Source: Acinetobacter cumulans
Lineage (GTDB): Bacteria > Pseudomonadota > Gammaproteobacteria > Pseudomonadales > Moraxellaceae
Length of the DNA: 64,000 nucleotides
Assembly (NCBI RefSeq): GCF_003024525.3
Contig: NZ_CP035934.2
Coordinates: 868,001 to 932,000 of the forward strand
Reading direction: 5' to 3'
Shown here: positions 8,901 through 17,787 of the stretch, in pieces
How the letters are laid out: each line of letters begins with the position of its first letter
Position numbering within the stretch: the stretch's first letter is position 1
Notes under the pieces: generated by a model
The model's input: only the letters and a program-made list of their open reading frames with translations
Told to the model about the DNA's origin: nothing
Database searches by the model: none
Made by a program: the position numbers and the translations under genes

Positions 8901-9593
8901 ATCTTCATCAGACAATATTTCAATATGTCCTAAAACATTTTCCAGCTCTTTACGCTGATTGGCAATTTCTTTGGTTTTATCAAAGGCCAATTGACCAATT
9001 TTTGCGAAGATTTCAGAGTTGGTTAGATATTCTAAAAGTTTTCCACGTTCATTATCACGTGCTTTTAAAAAAGCAGTGACCTCTGATTGTGCGAGTAGTA
9101 CTGTACGGGTAAATTGTTCGAAACTGAGTTTTATAATTTCGGGGATATGCTTTTCAACCTGTTTGGTTTGATTAGCAATAATTGTTTCGTCCGTTAAGCA
9201 TTTTAGTGAACGCTGTACACTTTGCAATTTACCGTTTGGGTTTTCACGTGCACGTTTAATTTCCCAACGTGCAGCATAGACTTTTTGGTCTTGAGCAACA
9301 AAGCTGAGCTCGGCAAAGCCTTGGGCTGTACCACGGCGCAATATTGTTTGTGTTGATTTCGTGAGGAGTTCTGACCCATCTACATCAATAAGTTTACCAT
9401 CGCTGTTTTTAAGACGTGGTACCTCGTTGAATAACGCCAAACACATGGCATCTAAAATGGTAGATTTACCTGCGCCTGTTTTGCCGATAATTGCCACTAA
9501 ACCTGCACTGGCTAAGGGCTCAGATTCAAAATCAATAAAATGCTCACCTGCTAAAGATGCCAAGTTTTTAATACGTATAGATAAAATTTTCAT
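5997..9593 (-). CDS. sbcC: Exonuclease subunit SbcC (Rad50-type ATPase)
   Basis: This 1198-residue SMC-like protein has Walker A GKTGAGKST at residues 37-45, then about 1000 residues of glutamine-rich coiled coil interrupted near residue 596 by the zinc hook CLVCG, and a C-terminal ATPase half with the signature SLSGGESFLTALALSLA and Walker B LFIDEGFGTLD. With SbcD it forms the SbcCD nuclease that cleaves hairpins and processes DNA ends. It lies 9 bases downstream of sbcD in one operon. The unusual richness in Q (many Q runs) explains why the complementary strand shows long cysteine-rich open frames that are not genes. Confidence 0.96.
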   Translation of the reverse strand: MKILSIRIKNLASLAGEHFIDFESEPLASAGLVAIIGKTGAGKSTILDAMCLALFNEVPRLKNSDGKLIDVDGSELLTKSTQTILRRGTAQGFAELSFVAQDQKVYAARWEIKRARENPNGKLQSVQRSLKCLTDETIIANQTKQVEKHIPEIIKLSFEQFTRTVLLAQSEVTAFLKARDNERGKLLEYLTNSEIFAKIGQLAFDKTKEIANQRKELENVLGHIEILSDEDIALHTAQFQSHADTYQKLDSEKQQLLKQQQWFQHKDKLIADIQQREQYLAVQQEQLDALQPQKLQLQQLEKFASIRPSIIQQKNLNTEMVALQPQLTQAQQQFSAIEIQYNHEKSQFEQIDLQQKQQHQFEVDYQDQIDVVRARIADRRVLGDQLIAVKDELKKLQDQHAPLLQSEQQLLQAQQQLEQNLAQQNTLLLQTAHFQVLDEALSAHLSPLQRFIQSYVQFEQQYGDVAQATQQVAQKQQQLEQLIQQFGQDQVLNSKITGLRTSREDLINRLNQLDVTKSHWQRYHAIHVEQQQKLQEQQKLQSDLTQHQQQCSTAETEFHTQKSARESLQTVLQQQRLLHADNIEQLRANLVAGEACLVCGSTEHPYTHNQDVLSHELLKLQEQQEQQALAQEKIAFDLWQQLQKKCTQQSTAFEANAQQLIAIGTQQSNVQTQLEQSLHALSIPYDLSADLSLLETAVKHHIEKTQQSLQQTEADLKTHERAQQNSQTLSQYIQHTTKQLTDVQHAEQNIQPILSLFNDTEKHAWQQSTRTATEQVYEKLQQRLNTLKQRNELDTQLNQKMQQLEQAKQQTKFSLENIATTEKRIAKLLEEGKQNSDLAIQAIFTMTQVTVEKPHEWLLQFEQSRQQLQTQFNTVRQQFEQRRQTFDAAQVALQKYQAQQLQLQNQQEAAAQSIQQWLSLHIEFNDALLQQLGEITHEQELQLKQQMIAAERAYSDAQSAKKTLDEQLQQHLTLQPEITFEALLAQLQSLVEQMTQVMEQRDEVKLKLEVHQRNIAKQQQFAEQIQQIQSEEHRWNKISSLMGDATGKKFRDLAQQYNLDILIEYANQQLAMLSQRYTLKRLENSLSLAIVDHDMDGETRSVSSLSGGESFLTALALSLAIASMASGTTKIESLFIDEGFGTLDASSLHMVMNALDQLQNQGRKVVLISHIQEMHERIPVQIQVNPIGAGASTIQVVG

Positions 9594-9602
9594 GGCAATT
9601 CC

Positions 9603-10856
9603 TTAAGCGTTCGCATCATCTTCAAGTGATTTCTGTGCTTCATCGACCAAACTTAAAAAATCTTTCATTACGGTGTCATCAGCACCGTAGCCTTGTTTTT
9701 CCCAAAGATTTTGGAATAATTTTTCAGGCGTAGGCGGATCAAGGTTGATTGCAGCTTGCTGCTGATTATTTTGATCTGAAGTTAAATAACGGCGGCTGAT
9801 GCGCACCAAACGATAACGGTTTGGCGCTAAAGCCTCTTCAAACTGCTGTCTTAAATTAGGTGCAGGCGGGGTGTCGGTATGATATTCAATTTCGACATAT
9901 TCACGCTGATCAATATCTTCAATTTCACCGCTTGCCAAAGCAGATAATTGTTCCAAAACTTTTGGAATTGTGCCTTTGATTCGATGCAATTGCACACTGC
10001 GCGGAATCGCTAAGGACTCCATTTGAAAGCGTGATTCATCGCTTTGAGTCGGGTCAATACTGATCTCAAGCACTTGGTGCTTATAATTGATTTCACTAAA
10101 TGACAGGGGAATCGGTGAGCCGCTATAACGGATATGAGCCTGTCCGACTTTTTGCGGTTTATGCAAATGCCCAAGTGCAACATAGTCGATTACATCATCA
10201 AATAGCGCAGTCGAAAGCGCTTCTTCATTGCCAATAATAATCGGGCGCTCTGAGTCCGAGGTTTCACCGCCTTGCATGTGGGCATGTGACATTAAAATTA
10301 AGGCTTGATCTGGGGTTTTACGTGCTTTGGCTTCTGCAATTAATTGCTGATGTACATAGGCAATGGCATTTTGACTATTGGTGGTTTGATCATTTAAACC
10401 AGTAATCTCGGCAGCCCGTAAAAAAGGTAAAGTCAGACACCATGCCACGATATTTTTTTGTTCATCATAAATAGGTACGAGCAGTCGGTCTAAATCGAGC
10501 TGACCTTCGGTATTTTTATGGACCACGCCAACAGCTTTGGCATGGTATTTTTCTAATAATGGCTCAACTTGCTCAATACGGTAGCCTGAGTCATGGTTGC
10601 CTGCGATCATCAGGGTTTGCATGTGCGGAGCACGCTCATGCGCATCTGCTAAAAACTGATACAGCTGCTTTTGCGCTCTAGATGCAGGGTTGATGACATC
10701 AAAAATATCACCTGCAATGAGCAGGGCATGTGGCTGTTTTTGTGCTATTTGCTCAAGTAGCCAATTGAGAAACTGTTCATGTTCGTAGTCACGCGAATGG
10801 TTATAGAAGAATTGTCCTAAATGCCAATCAGAAGTATGAAAAAAACGAACAGTCAT
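9603..10856 (-). CDS. sbcD: Exonuclease subunit SbcD (Mre11-type nuclease)
   Basis: This encodes 417 residues. The metallophosphoesterase motifs appear in order: TSDWHLGQFF, IAGDIFD, IAGNHDSGYR, MSHAHMQGG and ALGHLHKPQ, which supply the two-metal site. A capping domain and an acidic C-terminal region follow. It is the nuclease subunit of SbcCD and precedes sbcC in the same operon. Confidence 0.96.
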   Translation of the reverse strand: MTVRFFHTSDWHLGQFFYNHSRDYEHEQFLNWLLEQIAQKQPHALLIAGDIFDVINPASRAQKQLYQFLADAHERAPHMQTLMIAGNHDSGYRIEQVEPLLEKYHAKAVGVVHKNTEGQLDLDRLLVPIYDEQKNIVAWCLTLPFLRAAEITGLNDQTTNSQNAIAYVHQQLIAEAKARKTPDQALILMSHAHMQGGETSDSERPIIIGNEEALSTALFDDVIDYVALGHLHKPQKVGQAHIRYSGSPIPLSFSEINYKHQVLEISIDPTQSDESRFQMESLAIPRSVQLHRIKGTIPKVLEQLSALASGEIEDIDQREYVEIEYHTDTPPAPNLRQQFEEALAPNRYRLVRISRRYLTSDQNNQQQAAINLDPPTPEKLFQNLWEKQGYGADDTVMKDFLSLVDEAQKSLEDDANA

Positions 10857-10995
10857 GCTAGCCCCAAAACATCAAAAGATTTGATTGGGCTCTAAAGTAT
10901 CATAAATACTGAATATTCCGTTGGTTATTGATTATTCATGCGTCAAGCTAAGTCGCTTAGGGCGTTGCTAAAATATGAGCATTTGTACAAAGTGG

Positions 10996-11373
10996 TTATG
11001 CTGCATTGGGATCGACTTGCACAAGTCCAAAAGTATTGTGGTCGGGATCTAAGAAATAGCCTTGCCAGCATTTGCCTGCAATGGCGAATTTTTTCATAGC
11101 GACTTGACCGCCATTCGCTAAAATTTTAGCTGCTGTTGCATCAAAGTTTTCAACTTCAATCGAACAGGTAAAGGCATTGGTGCCACAATGTGTGGGCGGG
11201 GTCTGGGCAGGTCGCTCGAGTAAGCCACCATGTATACCCGCAGTTTCAATTTGATAATATTGAATGGGAAGGCCGTCTACACGATGAAAAGTCCAACCAA
11301 ATATTTCACTGTAGAATTGTGTGTCTCGTTCAGGATTTGAAGATTGAATTTCAAAATAAATAACAGCATTCAT
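10996..11373 (-). CDS. VOC family (glyoxalase/bleomycin-resistance fold) protein
   Basis: This 125-residue protein has one pair of beta-alpha-beta-beta-beta modules: VIYFEIQSSNPERDTQFYSE followed by IFGWTFHR at the N-terminus, and GKCWQGYFLDPDHNTFGLVQ at the C-terminus. These are features of the vicinal oxygen chelate superfamily, which includes lyases, dioxygenases and drug-binding proteins. The substrate cannot be inferred. It stands alone, 139 bases downstream of the sbcD start on the same strand; its own promoter probably lies in the gene-free stretch to its right. Confidence 0.8.
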   Translation of the reverse strand: MNAVIYFEIQSSNPERDTQFYSEIFGWTFHRVDGLPIQYYQIETAGIHGGLLERPAQTPPTHCGTNAFTCSIEVENFDATAAKILANGGQVAMKKFAIAGKCWQGYFLDPDHNTFGLVQVDPNAA

Positions 11374-11529
11374 GCGGAGATGCTCCAGCAGAAGGAATGA
11401 GATGAGATTGATCTTAAGGTATAGCTTTGCAGACGATGTGCGTCTTTCTGTAAAGATGAGTGCTTGGATTGAAATTTTAAAAATTGAGTTAGAATGATAA
11501 GACTGAGTTTTGTGTTGAAAAAAAACGCA

Positions 11530-11574
11530 GAAAATAAAAGACCGACGATTCGAGTGATGGTGAAATCGTCGGTC
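11530..11574 (-). terminator. Minus-strand terminator with no obvious gene upstream
   Basis: GACCGACGATT pairs with AATCGTCGGTC over 11 perfect base pairs and runs into TTTTATTTT when read on the minus strand. On the plus strand no T run follows. It presumably ends the candidate small RNA. Confidence 0.7.
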
Positions 11575-11706
11575 AAAAAATCTATTTCAAGGTTTAAGAT
11601 TTGGCTGCTGTTCAAAGGCTCAAACCTGAAAAGAAAATTATTGCTTTAAGAAAGGTCACCGAAACATTGTGGATGCCAGTACAAATCATCGGCTGCTACA
11701 GACCTT
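11530..11706 (-). ncRNA. Candidate structured small RNA (possibly 6S RNA)
   Basis: The 438-base gap 11374-11811 has no supported gene. On the minus strand a TATATA -10-like box (11713-11718) is followed about 175 bases later by an 11-bp GC-rich stem (11540-11550 with 11564-11574) and TTTTATTTT, a strong terminator for which no minus-strand gene is present. Inside, AAGGTC (11701-11706) can pair with 11652-11657 to close an elongated hairpin, or CAAGGT with ACCTTG at 11588-11593. The length and the stretches AGCCGATgATTT and GGTTtgAGCCT recall enterobacterial 6S RNA as I remember it. No good -35 is seen, and the 6S identity is inference. Confidence 0.4.
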
Positions 11707-11811
11707 GTACCCTATATAACGCTACCAATGAGAGATTGGTTGACAATAAAATGAAAAAAAATTCATTTTTTTTTATACTGAACTGATTTTATTTCTTAGG
11801 TCATCATTCAG

Positions 11812-12261
11812 ATGTCGCTAACTCGTTATTTTGTCATGTTTTTTATCATTTGCTTGGTGCTCAGCTGTGTTTGCGGTGTGTTGGCCGCGCTACTACCAAT
11901 GGGTGTAGGCGGTATTTTAACAGCTGTACCCTATATCGTGGCAATGGTTTGGGTGCTTTATATCTTTTTAAAGCGAAATCAACGTGCACCAACACAGGCA
12001 GAGCGTAAAAAAATCACTTTAGGCTTTACCTTAATTTTTTGGGGTTACAACATTGCCTTTCAAATTTTAGGCGTTGCTTTATTTGCGATAAAAGATCCTG
12101 AAATTTGGCAAAACTTTATATCGTACTTACAACAGCCTAAGTTTATGAGTTTGGTGGTTATTATGGGTATGCTGTTGGCGATTCCATTGTATTTACTTAC
12201 CTATTGGTTTTATGGCGCGCAAGCAAAGCGCATGTCAGTTAAAATGTTTGGCCATGAATAA
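11812..12261 (+). CDS. Small four-helix membrane protein (Acinetobacter ABZJ_00895-like)
   Basis: This 149-residue protein has four hydrophobic segments (about residues 8-28, 33-52, 69-90 and 113-134) joined by short loops, with basic residues (KRNQRAPTQAERKK) between the second and third. It resembles, from memory, a small membrane family annotated in Acinetobacter as ABZJ_00895. Function is unknown. A possible -10 TATACT at 11774-11779 lies 33 bases before the start. It is followed after 65 bases by the epimerase-like gene on the same strand. Confidence 0.65.
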   Translation: MSLTRYFVMFFIICLVLSCVCGVLAALLPMGVGGILTAVPYIVAMVWVLYIFLKRNQRAPTQAERKKITLGFTLIFWGYNIAFQILGVALFAIKDPEIWQNFISYLQQPKFMSLVVIMGMLLAIPLYLLTYWFYGAQAKRMSVKMFGHE

Positions 12262-12326
12262 GGCTTGAACAAAACATGAACTTATCTTATAGATGGTAGG
12301 GTATCTCCATTTATTAGAGACGGTTT

Positions 12327-13235
12327 ATGCTGAAGGAACGGGTGTTAATTACAGGGGCGAGTGGTTTTATTGGTACACGCCTGACGGAATACTTGTTAGC
12401 TAAAGATTATGCGGTTATTGGTTTAAGTCGTAAAAAAGATTTGGTTTCGCCGCATCCTGATATGCAATGGATCACAGCGCTCAGTGAGTTAAAAACAGAC
12501 CAGATTGATTATGTGATTAATTTGGCGGGTGAAAGCATTGGGCAGGGGCGCTGGACGGCTGCGCGTAAGCAAAAATTAATTGCCAGTCGAGTACAAACAA
12601 CTGAGCAATTGTACCGGTACTTAGAACAGCGCCGTATTGTACCCAAATGCATTATTTCGGGCTCTGCAATTGGTTATTATGGAATAGACACCACTGAGCA
12701 GTGGCAACAGGCATGTACCGAGCAGTCGCCCGCCCAAACCATCTTTCAATCTGAGCTGTGCCAACAGTGGGAACAGACTGCGCTACAATTTTCGAATCAA
12801 AATACTAAAATCATTCGGCTGGGGATTGTGCTGTCTGCAAAAGGTGGCATTTTACCGCAAATGTTATTGCCTATTCGATTGAATGTGGCTGGAAAAATAG
12901 GTCACGGACGCCAACCCGTGGTATGGATTCATATTCGTGATGTATTGCAAAGCATTGAATTTATAATGACATCGAATGTACCCAAACAGGTGTGGAACTT
13001 GGTGGCACCTGAGCGAGTGAGTCAGGCAGATTTTGTCTCTTTAGCATCCAGACAATTAAATAAACGACCACTATTAAACTTACCTGCAGGTTTAATGAAG
13101 TTAGTGCTAGGTGAGCAATCACAATTGATTTTAAATGGTCAATATGTCAAACCCCAAGCTTTACTCGATGCTGGCTATACGTTTCAGTTCTCTACACTCA
13201 AAGAAGCATTAGCCAATTTATTAGCGTCACATTAA
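12327..13235 (+). CDS. TIGR01777 family NAD(P)-binding epimerase-like protein (YfcH-like)
   Basis: This encodes 302 residues. The N-terminal Rossmann fold shows VLITGASGFIGTRL, then YVINLAGESIGQGRWTAARK and ISGSAIGYYG, where the short-chain dehydrogenase Tyr/Lys pair is not conserved in its usual form. The C-terminus (WNLVAPERVSQADF, later GLMKLVLGEQS and LDAGYTFQF) is the DUF1731 tail that defines the TIGR01777/YfcH group of sugar-epimerase relatives. The substrate is unknown. It may be cotranscribed with the preceding membrane protein. Confidence 0.88.
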   Translation: MLKERVLITGASGFIGTRLTEYLLAKDYAVIGLSRKKDLVSPHPDMQWITALSELKTDQIDYVINLAGESIGQGRWTAARKQKLIASRVQTTEQLYRYLEQRRIVPKCIISGSAIGYYGIDTTEQWQQACTEQSPAQTIFQSELCQQWEQTALQFSNQNTKIIRLGIVLSAKGGILPQMLLPIRLNVAGKIGHGRQPVVWIHIRDVLQSIEFIMTSNVPKQVWNLVAPERVSQADFVSLASRQLNKRPLLNLPAGLMKLVLGEQSQLILNGQYVKPQALLDAGYTFQFSTLKEALANLLASH

Positions 13236-13253
13236 GTTCATATAAGCGAGCAA

Positions 13254-13284
13254 TAAAAAATGCCTGATGAACAGGCATTTTTTA
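13254..13284. terminator. Bidirectional terminator between epimerase-like gene and thiO
   Basis: AAAAAATGCCTG / CAGGCATTTTTT around ATGAA forms a hairpin with A and T tracts on both sides, placed between two convergent genes. Confidence 0.9.
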
Positions 13285-13302
13285 TATGGCGCGCTGTGAG
13301 GT

Positions 13303-14412
13303 TTAATGGAGGCTCGTTAATGCTAAAGGGCTGTAAGCCTGTGGATTAACAAGGGTGTCTTGTTGTAGCACCAGCTGACGCAGTAACTGTGCAGAAGCAG
13401 GCCCCATACATAAACCATTCCGATAATGACCAAAATTCGCCCATAAGTTGGTAGTATTAGGCATTTGTCCAATATAGGGAATACCTGTGGGTGAGCTTGG
13501 GCGTAAGCCAGCCCATTGCTTTACAATCTGAAGTTCTGCAAGTGCAGGAACCATTTTCAGGCTAGCCTTATAAATATCTTGTTGAACGTGTGTAGATGGA
13601 CGGTGATCAAATCCTAAATGATTCATGCTAGATCCACAGACAATATGCCCGTCGCGACGTGGAATTAAGTACATTACTTCATTCATACACATGGTCGGTA
13701 GCCAATTTTCTGGGCCTTTAAACAGGAGCATTTGACCTTGAACGGGAGCTATAGGAATCTGTAGCCGAAGTTGGCTAGACCAATGTTCTGACCATGCACC
13801 TGTGCTAATGACATAATGATCTGCTTCAAAACGTTCACCACGTGTGCTTTCGATTGCTTGAATTTGTGTATCTTGAATAATGAATTTTTCAATCCACGTC
13901 TGTTCATAAAACTGCACCTGCGGATGCTGTTTTAAGTAGCCAATGATGGATTTAAGCAGGCGAGGATTACGCACATTGGCAATTTGAGGAAAATAAATAG
14001 CTTGTTCAAATTGATGAGAAATCCGTGGATTCAGCTGTTTTATTTTGTCGTATTGTAGATGTTCGCAGTATTGCATAGGTTCATCATGCAATTTGGCATA
14101 ATTCAAACCAATCTCAAAATCAGCTTGATCAAAAATCAGCATGCCTGTTTCATGTATTTCGAAGTCGATACCAGAAATAGGGCATAGTTTTTCATTCCAT
14201 GTGCGATATAAGTCTTTACCGTGTTTGGCCAAGTCATTGACCGCTTGCGGGTAGCGCCAAGGATACATCGGAGAGAGAATACCGCCCCCTGCCCAAGAGG
14301 CTGCTTTACCCGCAGATTGTTGATCGAAAATTGAAACTGAACAGCCTTGATCTATAAATTCTAGGGCAGACAATAAGCCGCTAATGCCTGCACCTATGAT
14401 GGCAATATGCAT
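13303..14412 (-). CDS. thiO: Glycine oxidase ThiO (FAD-dependent oxidoreductase)
   Basis: This 369-residue flavoprotein begins MHIAIIGAGISGLLSALEFI, the GxGxxG dinucleotide-binding fold for FAD, and has SWAGGGILSPMYPW soon after, characteristic of ThiO. The DAO-family C-terminus shows GLRPSSPTGIPYIG and LWANFGHYRNGL. Glycine oxidase makes dehydroglycine for the thiazole half of thiamine. No other thiamine genes are adjacent, so a related D-amino-acid oxidase role cannot be excluded. Confidence 0.85.
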   Translation of the reverse strand: MHIAIIGAGISGLLSALEFIDQGCSVSIFDQQSAGKAASWAGGGILSPMYPWRYPQAVNDLAKHGKDLYRTWNEKLCPISGIDFEIHETGMLIFDQADFEIGLNYAKLHDEPMQYCEHLQYDKIKQLNPRISHQFEQAIYFPQIANVRNPRLLKSIIGYLKQHPQVQFYEQTWIEKFIIQDTQIQAIESTRGERFEADHYVISTGAWSEHWSSQLRLQIPIAPVQGQMLLFKGPENWLPTMCMNEVMYLIPRRDGHIVCGSSMNHLGFDHRPSTHVQQDIYKASLKMVPALAELQIVKQWAGLRPSSPTGIPYIGQMPNTTNLWANFGHYRNGLCMGPASAQLLRQLVLQQDTLVNPQAYSPLALTSLH

Positions 14413-14611
14413 TCCGTGTTACTGCATCTTCAAAAATAAGGGCAATTATAAAGCATCTGATTGGCTTTTGAGTTTTAGAATGCCTATATGAAAAATCGAT
14501 TTGTTTTCTTTTTTCTATATCTCTAAAAAAGATAAGCTTGTTGTTTTTTATTCGATTACAAAATATCGCAAACAAAATATGATTTCCTTAATTAAAAATA
14601 AGGGCGTCACG

Positions 14612-15853
14612 ATGAAAACAATTTATAGCGCATTATCTTTGGGGATATTGGCAATATTCAGTAGTGCAACACATGCGACGACTGGATATTTTATGCATGG
14701 TTATGGTGTTAAAGCGCAGGGTAATGCAGGTACATCAATTGCAAATTTTAATGACGCATTAACAATTGCCAGTAACCCAGCAGGTTTGAGTTGGGTGGGG
14801 CAGCAAGTCAATGTTGGCGCAACAGTATTTGCGCCAGATCGTTCTGCCAATATTCAAGATAGCCCGCAAGCCAATGGTGAATATGATGCCAATGGACGTG
14901 AATATTTTGTGATTCCAGAAGTGGCTTATAGTCATCCAGTGAATGATCAAATTGCTGTAGGTTTTGCGATTTATGGCAATGGCGGGATGAACACCAGCTA
15001 TAAACAAAGCCCTTTTGAAAAATATGGCAGTACAGGCCCTGCTGGCGTAAATTTATCTCAAGTATTTTTCTCGCCTGCTGTGGCATGGAAATATGCACCG
15101 AACCAATCTGTGGCGGTCGCATCGAATATTATGTATCAGCAATTTGAAGCCAAGGGCATTGATGGTTTTGCCCAGCTTTCACAAGACAGCAGTAATTTAA
15201 GTAATCGCGGAAAAGATTCGTCAACGGGTATTGGTTTTAAATTGGGATGGTCTGGGCAGTTCTTTGATGACCAATTGACCTTAGGTGCTAAATATTCATC
15301 TAAAGTTAAAGCTGGTACATTTGATAAATACCGTGGTTTATTCGCAGAAAATGGTGGTTTTGATGTGCCTGAAAGCTATGGTGTAGGCGCTGCATTTAAA
15401 CTTACACCCGCATTAACGCTGGCAGCTGATGTTGAACGGATTAACTATTCAGATATTGCTTCCGTGGGTAATCCGCTCAATTTAACCCAACCGCTGGGGA
15501 CTGCTCAAGGAGCGGGTTTTGGCTGGCAAGATATTAATATTTATAAAGTGGGTGCAACTTATCAGGCTACACCTAAACTTAGCTTACGTGCAGGTTATAG
15601 CCATAATGATCAGCCCATTCAAGCGGATCAGACCTTCTTAAATATCTTAGCTCCAGGCGTGGTACAAGATCATTTAAGTCTGGGGGCTACATGGTTAATC
15701 GACACACATCAGGATGTCAGCATTGCATATACCCATGCTTTAGAAAAAGAAGTGAAGGGGCAAAACTCTATTCCCGCAAACTTTGGTGGGGGCAATGCCA
15801 ACCTAAAAATGAATCAGAATATTTTAGGTTTAGCCTATAGCTATAAGTTTTAA
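14612..15853 (+). CDS. OmpP1/FadL family outer-membrane channel
   Basis: This encodes 414 residues from ATG 14612, chosen because AAGGGCG lies just upstream and a signal peptide follows at once (MKTIYSALSLGILAIFSSATHA). The mature N-terminus TTGYFMHGYGVKAQGNAGTS and IASNPAGLSW are the FadL-family hatch region; the rest is beta-barrel and ends in the aromatic YSYKF needed for BAM assembly. FadL-type channels pass hydrophobic substrates such as fatty acids or aromatic compounds. A second, different FadL-like gene lies at the right edge of the window. Confidence 0.9.
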   Translation: MKTIYSALSLGILAIFSSATHATTGYFMHGYGVKAQGNAGTSIANFNDALTIASNPAGLSWVGQQVNVGATVFAPDRSANIQDSPQANGEYDANGREYFVIPEVAYSHPVNDQIAVGFAIYGNGGMNTSYKQSPFEKYGSTGPAGVNLSQVFFSPAVAWKYAPNQSVAVASNIMYQQFEAKGIDGFAQLSQDSSNLSNRGKDSSTGIGFKLGWSGQFFDDQLTLGAKYSSKVKAGTFDKYRGLFAENGGFDVPESYGVGAAFKLTPALTLAADVERINYSDIASVGNPLNLTQPLGTAQGAGFGWQDINIYKVGATYQATPKLSLRAGYSHNDQPIQADQTFLNILAPGVVQDHLSLGATWLIDTHQDVSIAYTHALEKEVKGQNSIPANFGGGNANLKMNQNILGLAYSYKF

Positions 15854-15868
15854 GCATCTTAAGCAAAA

Positions 15869-15900
15869 TAAAAAAAGCATCTGATCAGATGCTTTTTTTA
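15869..15900. terminator. Bidirectional terminator between FadL-like gene and hemB
   Basis: AAAAAAAGCATCTGA / TCAGATGCTTTTTTT is a fully palindromic hairpin between convergent genes. Confidence 0.9.
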
Positions 15901-15917
15901 TGGCTAAATGAAGACAC

Positions 15918-16973
<1,056 letters not shown>

Positions 16974-17038
16974 TTATAATCCTGTTTTAGTACAACACGC
17001 TTCATTTTTTTATTCAATTAAGGTAATTCGAGCAGACT

Positions 17039-17536
17039 ATGACGGACGCAGCAAAAAATTGGACAGGTAATATGGATTTAAGCTCGAATGTGGACATGAC
17101 ACAAATTTTACAAGGGTTGTGTCAGGCATTTAATGCATCGCCATTTTTTGCTCATAGCCTCATGCACATGTCAGTGGTAGACGGGCAAATCGAAGCACGT
17201 GTAGATATGGCGCCTAATTTGGTGGGTAATGTGGCATTTCAAATTTTGCATGGTGGCGTGGCTGCAACTTTGCTAGACAGCATTGGCGGCATTTCTGCAA
17301 TGGGTGAGCTCTATAAGCATGCAAAAGCTGAAGATATGACCGAAACCAGTAAAAAGGTATCCCGTTTGGCAACAGTGGACATGCGTGTAGATTATTTAGC
17401 ACCAGGCCGTGGCCAATATTTTACAGCCCGAGCAGAAACTTTACGTTTAGGTCGTAAGGGCTGCACCATGCGGATGACCATGCACAATGACGAAGGCAAA
17501 GCGATTGCAATAGCGATTGCATCGTATGCATATTAA
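17039..17536 (+). CDS. PaaI/YiiD-type hotdog-fold thioesterase
   Basis: This 165-residue protein has the hotdog segment LHGGVAATLLDSIGGISAM, the HGG(x)D-like motif of the PaaI group, followed by LATVDMRVDYLAPGRGQYF and a strand ending IAIAIASYAY. Such enzymes hydrolyse acyl-CoA thioesters. The N-terminal 25 residues lie outside the domain. It is divergent from hemB and alone; the substrate is unknown. Confidence 0.85.
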   Translation: MTDAAKNWTGNMDLSSNVDMTQILQGLCQAFNASPFFAHSLMHMSVVDGQIEARVDMAPNLVGNVAFQILHGGVAATLLDSIGGISAMGELYKHAKAEDMTETSKKVSRLATVDMRVDYLAPGRGQYFTARAETLRLGRKGCTMRMTMHNDEGKAIAIAIASYAY

Positions 17537-17711
17537 TATTGGCTTAAGCTAACTTTATAATAATACAGAATAATTGACAGCACAGGATGCGAATCTTGTG
17601 TTGTTTTAAAGAAATGAAGACTGAACAGTTACATTTATATTCTCAAAACATGATTATCTCGCTATAAAATGCGTCAAATTTAAAAAATGACTTTTTCATC
17701 GACATCATAGA

Positions 17712-17747
17712 GGACAAAAATGTCCGATATTTGCGGGATGCAAATAT
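17712..17747. promoter_or_regulatory. Two operator-like inverted repeats upstream of emrAB
   Basis: GGACA-AAAA-TGTCC (17712-17725) is followed immediately by ATATTTGC-GGGAT-GCAAATAT (17727-17747), both perfect. They sit 41-76 bases before the pump operon, where a repressor site would be expected. No regulator gene is adjacent, so the protein that might bind is unknown. Confidence 0.45.
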
Positions 17748-17787
17748 GTTGCCGTTTGAGTAAGTCTGTTGGATTTAGGAAAAATCA

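Noticed and set aside
11370..11786. Two short open frames in the gap before the small membrane protein
   Set aside because: They lack convincing starts and run through a terminator hairpin; a small RNA is a better explanation.
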